DNA from: Microcaldota archaeon
Lineage (GTDB): Archaea; Micrarchaeota; Micrarchaeia; Anstonellales; Anstonellaceae
Length of the DNA stretch: 11,228 nt
Assembly: GCA_026413805.1 (NCBI GenBank)
Contig: JAOAKE010000030.1
Span: forward strand, 1 to 11,228
Reading direction: 5' to 3'
Positions 6,161 through 11,228 of this stretch are shown piece by piece (positions within the stretch are counted from its first letter, which is position 1; every line of letters starts with the position of its first letter). The translations under genes and the position numbers were made by a program. Below the pieces are notes generated by a model that was not told where the DNA came from, ran no database searches, and saw nothing but the letters and a program-made list of their open reading frames with translations.

Positions 6161-6482
6161 TCTTGTTTCTGCGGAAATGCACTGTGTCTTCCGCTGAGGC
6201 AGACGAATCTCGTCCTAACGGACCGTTTCACTTGTGGAACAGTTCTCCGCACGGCACGGGTGTGCTACAGTCTTTCTCTTATCCAAACATGCTGATTGTC
6301 CGATTCCACAGGAAATCTCCGCATCAACGACTCCAGAAGCTGTCTGCTCTCGCCCTTTCTCAGCGAATACCAGCATCCGCACAGGCGATAGTATTCCTTG
6401 AGTGGCTGGCGGCTCACAGAGCGCATAATGAAACAGGTTGAGGAGCAGATAAATGCCTCTCCTATTAGACAATAAGGGAATT
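6161..6482. other. Region without a supported gene; hairpin and weak ORFs
   Basis: Directly after the stop of the membrane protein gene, GCGGAA (6171-6176) and TTCCGC (6189-6194) form a perfect 6-bp stem with a 12-base loop, which could stabilise the mRNA 3' end; there is no T-run. On the minus strand, ATG 6426 to TAG 6265 opens a 53-codon frame (beginning MRSVSRQPLKEYYRL) without a Shine-Dalgarno. On the plus strand, a 92-codon frame from TTG 6163 is rich in His, Ser, Pro and Arg and looks like a shadow. Neither matches an integrase or any family I know. Confidence 0.3.
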
Positions 6483-6497
6483 ATGGGGGAACTGAGA
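6483..6497 (-). repeat. tRNA-Pro 3' end copy of the att-like repeat
   Basis: The second member of the 15-base direct repeat (see 5173-5187). This copy lies inside the functional tRNA: base 6484 is the discriminator A73 and 6497 is T60. Its upper boundary is one base short of the 3' exon start at 6498. Confidence 0.6.
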
Positions 6498-6622
6498 TTT
6501 GTTCGCAGGCTTCCGTGGGAGGAAGCCGGGAAACCCTCTGAAAGAAAAGCAGAGGGGTTTTCCGTTGAACTCAGATCGCCAGGTCCCAAACCTGGTAGCA
6601 TACCAGATTAGCCCATTCCCCC
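6484..6622 (-). tRNA. tRNA-Pro (UGG) with a T-loop intron
   Basis: Read on the minus strand. Acceptor: GGGGGAA (6622-6616) pairs seven of seven with TTCCCCC (6491-6485); discriminator A at 6484; no CCA encoded. U8 and G9 are followed by a D-arm GGCT/TGCT with one U-U mismatch, and G18 G19 and A21 are in place. Anticodon stem CCAGG/CCTGG is perfect around loop TTTGGGA, giving anticodon UGG with U33 and G37 (proline). Variable loop CGAT gives the A15-U48 pair. T-stem CTGAG (6574-6570) pairs with CTCAG (6496-6492) once 66 bases are removed, restoring T-loop TTCAAAT. The mature tRNA is 73 nt without CCA. G1-C72 with A73 is the archaeal tRNA-Pro pattern. A standard tRNA finder that does not allow T-loop introns would probably miss it. 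Confidence 0.93.
6499..6564 (-). other. 66-nt tRNA intron after position 58, bulge-helix-bulge
   Basis: It splits the T-loop between A58 and A59. Exon GTTC (positions 53-56) pairs with intron GAAC (6504-6501) as a four-base central helix. It is flanked by the three-base bulges AA|C on the 5' side and AA|A on the 3' side, and cutting both after the second base yields exactly TTCAA joined to AT. That is the archaeal splicing-endonuclease arrangement, although the outer helix is imperfect (relaxed type). Within the intron, 6564-6550 pairs with 6540-6527 (14 pairs, one mismatch, one bulged C), and GGCTTCC/GGAAGCC on the minus strand (6527-6521 with 6514-6508) forms a second 7-bp hairpin sharing one base with the first. 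No ORF is possible at this size. A repeated CAA at both ends makes the exact cut ambiguous by up to three bases. Confidence 0.85.
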
Positions 6623-6644
6623 CAGCCATTTTTAGATTGGCTAA

Positions 6645-6654
6645 TTTAATAAAT
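6645..6654 (-). promoter_or_regulatory. TATA box for tRNA-Pro
   Basis: The minus strand reads TTTATTAAAT at 6654-6645, centred about 27 bases before G1 of the tRNA at 6622, so the primary transcript would begin at or within a base or two of the mature 5' end. A 5-bp inverted repeat (AGCCA 6624-6628, TGGCT 6638-6642) lies between box and gene, of unknown meaning. Confidence 0.6.
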
Positions 6655-6698
6655 AATCGTTTCCTGCTTGGCAAGGTCTGGTTCAAATTTTTTTTGTG

Positions 6699-6746
6699 GT
6701 TATAAGTATAAAATAGTAAAAATAATTTTAGCTATTCATTTTAAAC
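6699..6746 (+). promoter_or_regulatory. Promoter region of purL
   Basis: An A/T-rich stretch contains two candidate TATA boxes: GTATAAAATAG (6706-6716), which would start transcription near 6737, and ATTTTAAACC (6738-6747 region), which would start near 6768, only about seven bases before ATG 6775. GGGAG at 6769-6773 is too close to the ATG to serve as a normal Shine-Dalgarno, which favours the short-leader option. No PurR-like operator or riboswitch is evident. Confidence 0.45.
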
Positions 6747-6774
6747 CCTGCCATCGTTTATCAGTCGTGGGAGA

Positions 6775-9729
6775 ATGCCTTCAAGAATAGAGGTAGGGAT
6801 TAAAGAAGGCTATGCCGACCCTGCAGGCGAGAGGCTCAGGCGCAGGATTTCTGACTGGCTTGGCATAGGCAAAGTGGAGGCCGCCCGCGTCCTTGATGTT
6901 TATTTCTTTGAAGACGAGCTTTCTTTTCCTGAATTGGAGCAATTGGCGTCGCAGCTTCTCTCCGACCCAATAACACAAAAATACTCTATTGGCAAGCCAT
7001 TGTTTTCCCCCCCTCTTTTTTCATATGCCATCTCAGTGGGCTTTCGCCCAGGAGTAAAAGACACCGTGGGCGAGACTGCCAAAAGGGCAGCAGAGGAGCT
7101 CTTGAAAAGAAAGCTGGGGGGAGGGGTTTATTCTTCAAAGCAATACCTTCTTTCAGGGAAGCTTACCTTTCAGGAAGCTGAAAGGATTGCCCGCGAGCTC
7201 ATTGCAAATGAGCTGATTGAGAGGTTTGAGGTAAAGTCGGCTTCAGAGTTTGGAAGCGAGGGGTTTGAATGGGTTGCCTCGCGAGTGGAAGCTTCGGGCG
7301 GAGGGCTTGTCTGCGAGATATGCCTTGAGGTGCCAGACAAGAAGCTTTTGGAAATCTCGCGCCGCCGCATCCTTTCCCTCTCGCTTGCGGAAATGAAGTG
7401 CATCAAAAAGCACTATTCAGACCCAGACACCCTATCAGTGCGAAAGCACTTTGGCTTGCCGCCTGCCCCTACGGACGTGGAGCTAGAGTGCATTGCCCAA
7501 ACATGGTCAGAGCATTGCAAGCACAAGATATTCAACGCAAGCATAACTTTCAAGAAAGGCAAAAAGCCTCATAAGATAAATTCACTGTTTAAGACATATA
7601 TTCGCGGGGTGACTGAAAAACTGAAGCGGAAAAAGAAGTGGCTAGTCTCGGTCTTTTCAGACAATGCAGGAATCGTTGAATTTGTGCCAGGCTGGAATGT
7701 TGCCATGAAGGTTGAAACCCATAACACCCCCTCTGCGCTTGACCCATACGGCGGGGCTCTTACAGGCATTTTGGGAGTCAATCGCGACATATTAGGCTGC
7801 GGGCTGGGTGCAAAGCCTATCTTCAATACCGATGTTTTCTGCTTTGCCGACCCATTTTTCAAAGGAGAAATTCCCCCTAAGCTATTTCACCCAAGAAGGG
7901 TTTTGGAGGGCGTGCGCTCAGGAGTAGCCATGGGCGGGAATGCAAGCGGCATTCCGACAATAAATGGCTCGCTTTACTTTGATGAGCGTTATTTGGGAAA
8001 GCCTCTTGTATATTGCGGCACTGCCGGCATTATGCCATCTGAAATAATGGGGAGGAAAACCCACCAAAAGAAGGCAATGCCCGGCGACCGCATTTTCATG
8101 GTAGGCGGCAGGATTGGCAAAGACGGAATACATGGCGCAACCTTTTCTTCTGTTGAGCTGCACGAGGGCTCGCCCACCTCTGCTGTGCAGCTTGGGGACC
8201 CATATACCCAAAAAAAGATGCTTGACTTTCTGCTTGAGGCTCGCGAGCGCGGGCTTTACAACGCAATAACTGACAACGGCGCAGGGGGGCTTTCCTCCTC
8301 TGTTGGCGAGATGGCGCGCGACAGCGGAGGGGCAATATTGCACTTAGACAGAGCGCCCCTGAAATACCCTGGGCTGGATCCATGGGAAATTTTTCTTTCT
8401 GAGTCGCAGGAGAGGATGACTGTGGCAGTGCCGCCCTCCAAGGCAGGGGAGTTTGTCCAGCTTGCCAGGCTGCGCGATGTGGAGGTCTCTGACCTTGGGG
8501 AATTCACGCAGTCTGGATTTCTTCACGTAAAATATGGGGCAAAGACAGTCGCCTACCTTGACATGGACTTCCTGCACAATGGGGTTCCTCAGATGAAGCT
8601 TGAGGCAGCAGAAGCCCCTGCAAGGCTTTCAGAGCCAAGGCAGCCTCTCAGCCAAAATTATACCTCTGAGCTTCTTTCTCTTCTTTCTCGCCCAAACATC
8701 TGCTCCAAAGAATACATAATCCGCCAGTATGACCACGAGGTTCAAGGCAGCTCGGTGATAAAGCCGCTATGCGGAAAAAGAGGCGAAGGGCCTTCCGACG
8801 CTGGAGTTGTTGCCCCATTGCTTGGGAGAAAAGAGGGCTTGGCAGTCTCAAACGGCATGTGCCCTCGCTATTCAGACATAGATGCTTATCAAATGGCTGC
8901 CAATGCTGTTGATGAGGCAGTGCGAAACTGCATCGCAGCAGGCGGCTCTATTGAAAAAATGGCAGCACTTGACAATTTCTGCTGGCCTGACCCAGTATTT
9001 TCCAAGGACAACCCAGATGGCAAGCACAAGCTCGCGCAGCTTGTTTTGGCATGCCAGGGCTTGCACGATGCCTGCCTTGCCTACGGAATACCGCTTATTT
9101 CTGGAAAGGACAGCATGAAAAACGACTACCGCCATGGAAAGTGGAGAATTTCGATTCCCCCAACCCTGCTTGTAAGCGCCCTTGCCATGGTTGAAGACGT
9201 CAGCCAAGCAATTACCTCTGACTTCAAGCAGGAAGGCGACTTTATATTCGTCCTTGGGGAGACAAAAAATGAGCTGGGGGCATCAGAATATTATGCGATG
9301 AAAGGAGTGCTGGGTGCAAATGTGCCAAAGGTAAATTTTGCAAAGAACTACGCCCTTTATCGCAAGCTCTCAGCTGCAATTTCACGCGGGCTTGTGTCAT
9401 CCTGCCATGATTGTTCAGAAGGAGGGCTGGCGGTTGCGCTTGCCGAATGCTGCATAGGGGGAGAAATCGGCGCAGAGATAGAGCTTACAAAATACGCAGG
9501 GAAGCTGACAGCAGAGCAGGTGCTCTTTTCAGAGTCAGCTGGGCGGTTTGTAGTTTCGGTAAAAAAGAAGAACGAAAAGGCGTTTTTGAAGGCAATGAAA
9601 GGCTCGCCAGTTGCAAAAATAGGGCAAGTGAAAGGCAAGGAGCTTGCGATTTCAATTAGGGGCCAGCAGGCAGTTTTTGCTTCAGTCAACGAGCTTCGCC
9701 ATGCTTGGAAAAAGACGATGGACTGGTAG
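6775..9729 (+). CDS. purL: FGAM synthase large subunit with PurS-like N-terminal domains
   Basis: 984 residues. It catalyses the ATP-dependent amidation of FGAR to FGAM in de novo purine synthesis, using ammonia from PurQ. Residues about 4-76 (IEVGIKEGY...) and 82-153 (SYAISVGFRPG...) look like two tandem PurS-like ferredoxin-fold units. A linker with LSLAEMKCIKKHY follows (about 202-214), then the PurL core: PTDVELECIAQTWSEHCKHK (about 232-251), KVETHNTPSALDPYGG (about 312-327), DNGAGGLSSS (about 500), DHEVQGSSVIKP (about 652) and FSESAGRFVVSV (about 918). It is longer than small PurL (about 600-750) that needs separate PurS, and shorter than large PurL (about 1300) with fused glutaminase, so it is a PurS-PurL fusion with PurQ next door. 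All core motifs are intact. Confidence 0.95.
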   Translation: MPSRIEVGIKEGYADPAGERLRRRISDWLGIGKVEAARVLDVYFFEDELSFPELEQLASQLLSDPITQKYSIGKPLFSPPLFSYAISVGFRPGVKDTVGETAKRAAEELLKRKLGGGVYSSKQYLLSGKLTFQEAERIARELIANELIERFEVKSASEFGSEGFEWVASRVEASGGGLVCEICLEVPDKKLLEISRRRILSLSLAEMKCIKKHYSDPDTLSVRKHFGLPPAPTDVELECIAQTWSEHCKHKIFNASITFKKGKKPHKINSLFKTYIRGVTEKLKRKKKWLVSVFSDNAGIVEFVPGWNVAMKVETHNTPSALDPYGGALTGILGVNRDILGCGLGAKPIFNTDVFCFADPFFKGEIPPKLFHPRRVLEGVRSGVAMGGNASGIPTINGSLYFDERYLGKPLVYCGTAGIMPSEIMGRKTHQKKAMPGDRIFMVGGRIGKDGIHGATFSSVELHEGSPTSAVQLGDPYTQKKMLDFLLEARERGLYNAITDNGAGGLSSSVGEMARDSGGAILHLDRAPLKYPGLDPWEIFLSESQERMTVAVPPSKAGEFVQLARLRDVEVSDLGEFTQSGFLHVKYGAKTVAYLDMDFLHNGVPQMKLEAAEAPARLSEPRQPLSQNYTSELLSLLSRPNICSKEYIIRQYDHEVQGSSVIKPLCGKRGEGPSDAGVVAPLLGRKEGLAVSNGMCPRYSDIDAYQMAANAVDEAVRNCIAAGGSIEKMAALDNFCWPDPVFSKDNPDGKHKLAQLVLACQGLHDACLAYGIPLISGKDSMKNDYRHGKWRISIPPTLLVSALAMVEDVSQAITSDFKQEGDFIFVLGETKNELGASEYYAMKGVLGANVPKVNFAKNYALYRKLSAAISRGLVSSCHDCSEGGLAVALAECCIGGEIGAEIELTKYAGKLTAEQVLFSESAGRFVVSVKKKNEKAFLKAMKGSPVAKIGQVKGKELAISIRGQQAVFASVNELRHAWKKTMDW

Positions 9730-9730
9730 C

Positions 9731-10573
9731 ATGAAGAAAAAAGGCAAGAAAAATAAGGAAAGGCTGCAAGTGGCAGGGCAGGTTGCAATAGAGCAAAAGC
9801 CACGCTGCCTTGTGCTTTCAGGCTTTGGCTTAAACTCTGAAGCCGAGCTTGCCTTTGCCTTTGAGCTTGCAGGGGCAAAATCAGAAATAGCCCACCTTTC
9901 AGACATTGTGGCAGGCACAAAGAAGCTCTCAGACTACCAGATATTTGCAATACCAGGCGGTTGGTCCTTTGGAGATGATTTAGGGGCTGGCAGGGTGCTT
10001 GCCAACAAATTAAAAAATGTCATAAAGGGCGAGCTTGAAGAATTCATAAGCGCAGGAAAGCCGATAATCGGGATATGCAACGGCTTTCAGGTTCTTGTAA
10101 AGCTGGGCGCACTGCCCAATCTGAGCCTGTCATTCGTGCAAGAGGCAACCCTCACCCACAACTCTTCAGGAAGGTTTGAGGACCGCTGGGTTTTCTTAAA
10201 GCCGCAAAAGTCAGCCTGCACCTATTTTGAGGGGGTGGAGTTCTTGCACTGCCCTGTCAGGCACGGGGAAGGCAGGCTGACAGTGGCAAATGACAAGGTT
10301 CTAGACGAGCTGGAGGCAAACAGGCTGGTGGTAGTGAAATATGCAGATGAAAGTCTAAACGACAGCGCAGGCTACCCTTACAACCCGAACGGCTCTCCAA
10401 GGAACATAGCAGGCATCTGCGACAGGAGCGGAAAGATATTTGCCCTCATGCCGCACCCAGAATGCTCTGTCCTGCGCACACAATTCCCTCGCTTTTCAGA
10501 GGGCATCTCTTTTGAGAAGAACAGCCTGCGGTTTTTTTCCAATATAGTCGAGGTAGGGAGGAAATATCTATGA
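9731..10573 (+). CDS. purQ: FGAM synthase glutaminase subunit
   Basis: 280 residues from ATG 9731, one base after the purL stop; an upstream in-frame ATG at 9644 lies inside purL and is rejected because the family N terminus (PRCLVLSGFGLNSE, about residues 24-37) begins after 9731. It is a class I glutamine amidotransferase releasing ammonia for PurL. The nucleophile is Cys116 in GICNGFQ; His242 and Glu244 are in MPHPECS; GGWSFGDDLGAG is at 76-87. The first 20 residues are Lys-rich (MKKKGKKNKERLQ) and unlike the usual PurQ N terminus, and the chain is longer than the classic 225-residue form. There is no clear Shine-Dalgarno, so translation is probably coupled to purL. Confidence 0.95.
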   Translation: MKKKGKKNKERLQVAGQVAIEQKPRCLVLSGFGLNSEAELAFAFELAGAKSEIAHLSDIVAGTKKLSDYQIFAIPGGWSFGDDLGAGRVLANKLKNVIKGELEEFISAGKPIIGICNGFQVLVKLGALPNLSLSFVQEATLTHNSSGRFEDRWVFLKPQKSACTYFEGVEFLHCPVRHGEGRLTVANDKVLDELEANRLVVVKYADESLNDSAGYPYNPNGSPRNIAGICDRSGKIFALMPHPECSVLRTQFPRFSEGISFEKNSLRFFSNIVEVGRKYL

Positions 10574-11228
10574 GAAATGCAGTAGTTGGTTTTGCAGCTG
10601 CAGTCCTTCTTCTGCTTTTATTTTTAGCCTTTGGTTGTGCAAGGGCAGAAGAAGGCAAAGACAGGCAAGTCAAAATAACAGGCTCAGACACAATGGTAGT
10701 CCTTGTACAAGCGCTGGCAGAAGAATATATGCGCGAAAATCCCCAAAAGCGCATTTCAGTAAGCGGAGGAGGGTCAGGGGTTGGGATTGCCGCACTGCAG
10801 TCCAAATCAACAGACATAGCCATGTCTTCAAGAGACATGAAGGCATCAGAGATAGAGGCAGCCAAGGCAAACGGGGTGTTTCCAAAGAGAATTGCAATTG
10901 CTTATGATGGAATCTCAATATTTGTCCATCCATCCAACCCAGTAAATGAACTTTCAGTTGAGCAGTTGCGGGCAATATTCAAAGGCGAAATAAAGAACTG
11001 GAAAGAGGTCGGAGGGCCAGACGCCCCGATAAGCCCCTATTCTCGCGAATCTTCTTCAGGCACATATGATTTTGTAAAGGAGCACGTGCTGGGCGGAGCA
11101 GACTATGCCCCCAACACAAAGTATATTGCAGGAAGCGCCCTTTTGGTTGAGTCGGTTTCGCAGGATAAGACAGGGATTGGCTACACAGGGGTTGCCTACA
11201 CGCGGCAAGACAACCGAGTCAAAATCCT
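10570..11228 (+). CDS. pstS: Phosphate-binding lipoprotein PstS, N-terminal part
   Basis: ATG 10570 overlaps the purQ stop as ATGA, and the frame is open to the window end (219 codons). A short basic N terminus, a Leu/Ala-rich core and FGC at 21-23 form a signal peptide with a lipobox-like Cys, so it is probably anchored outside the cell membrane. Mature-domain motifs of phosphate substrate-binding proteins: ITGSDTM, SGGGSGVG, DIAMSSRDMK, IAYDGISIFVHPSNPV, IFKGEIKNWKEVGG and SRESSSGTYDFV, several of which contact phosphate in PstS. It would deliver phosphate to a PstCAB ABC transporter presumably encoded downstream. Overlap with purQ implies cotranslation with the purine genes. The C-terminal part is missing only because the window ends. 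Confidence 0.92.
   Translation, partial: MRNAVVGFAAAVLLLLLFLAFGCARAEEGKDRQVKITGSDTMVVLVQALAEEYMRENPQKRISVSGGGSGVGIAALQSKSTDIAMSSRDMKASEIEAAKANGVFPKRIAIAYDGISIFVHPSNPVNELSVEQLRAIFKGEIKNWKEVGGPDAPISPYSRESSSGTYDFVKEHVLGGADYAPNTKYIAGSALLVESVSQDKTGIGYTGVAYTRQDNRVKI

Larger units (their letters stand above)
5173..6497. mobile_element. Putative 1.3-kb integrated element at tRNA-Pro
   Basis: The stretch is bounded by 15-base direct repeats (5173-5187 and 6483-6497), the inner one being the 3' end of an intact tRNA-Pro gene. It lies on the 3' side of the tRNA, as expected for integration that rebuilds the tRNA. The repeat-to-repeat period is 1310 bases. Content: one convincing gene (5543-6160) and flanking DNA without clear genes. 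No integrase, replication protein or inverted terminal repeats are visible, so it would be non-autonomous, mobilised in trans, or a remnant trimmed by deletion. The alternative is a local duplication of the tRNA 3' end. Boundaries are only as good as the repeat. Confidence 0.45.

Noticed and set aside
6163..6441. 92-codon plus-strand frame from TTG just after the 205-aa gene
   Set aside because: Rich in His, Pro, Ser and Arg with no motif; no Shine-Dalgarno at the TTG; reads like non-coding sequence.
6215..6601. 128-codon minus-strand frame
   Set aside because: It runs through most of the tRNA-Pro gene and its intron, and its composition is not protein-like; the tRNA explains the sequence.
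6667..6697. GGTTCAAAT-like T-loop upstream of purL suggesting another tRNA
   Set aside because: The flanking bases do not form a T-stem and no acceptor or anticodon arm can be found around it.

Overview
The window is archaeal chromosome. Evidence seen directly: TATA-like boxes about 25-28 bases upstream of several starts, three of them giving leaderless or near-leaderless transcripts; GTG and TTG starts; and a tRNA-Pro gene without encoded CCA, interrupted by an intron whose ends fit the archaeal bulge-helix-bulge splicing motif. Gene content (split purL/purQ with PurS-like domains fused to PurL, a PstS-like lipoprotein, Dus) fits an uncultivated archaeon, perhaps of the DPANN group, but the lineage is inference.

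Layout. 1-708: end of a calcineurin-like phosphoesterase followed by a GNAT acetyltransferase, probably one operon. 748-2562: a large A/T-rich gene for an unrecognised helical protein with its own leaderless promoter. 2581-3279 (minus): an FAD/NAD(P) ferredoxin-reductase-like enzyme, convergent with the preceding gene and divergent from the next. 3340-3894: a small two-helix membrane protein of a conserved but uncharacterised type, whose 3' end overlaps the convergent dus gene (3872-4843, minus). 4844-6774: a gene-poor stretch holding a possible 64-aa ORF, a small membrane protein gene (5543-6160) and, on the minus strand, tRNA-Pro(UGG) at 6484-6622. 6775-11228: purine operon purL-purQ continuing with a four-base ATGA overlap into pstS, which runs off the window.

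The most striking part is 5173-6622. The tRNA-Pro gene is interrupted inside the T-loop (after nucleotide 58) by a 66-nt structured intron. The last 14 bases of the tRNA plus one flanking base (15 bases in all) are repeated exactly, in direct orientation, at 5173-5187, some 1.3 kb on the 3' side of the tRNA. That is the footprint left by integration at a tRNA 3' end, but the enclosed 1.3 kb carries only one convincing gene (a 205-aa two-helix membrane protein with a strong promoter and Shine-Dalgarno) and no integrase. The repeat ends within one base of the tRNA exon/intron boundary.

How genes work together: PurL and PurQ together make the FGAM synthase of de novo purine synthesis; the coupled pstS would supply phosphate, the other main input to nucleotide synthesis. 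The other genes have no obvious joint pathway.
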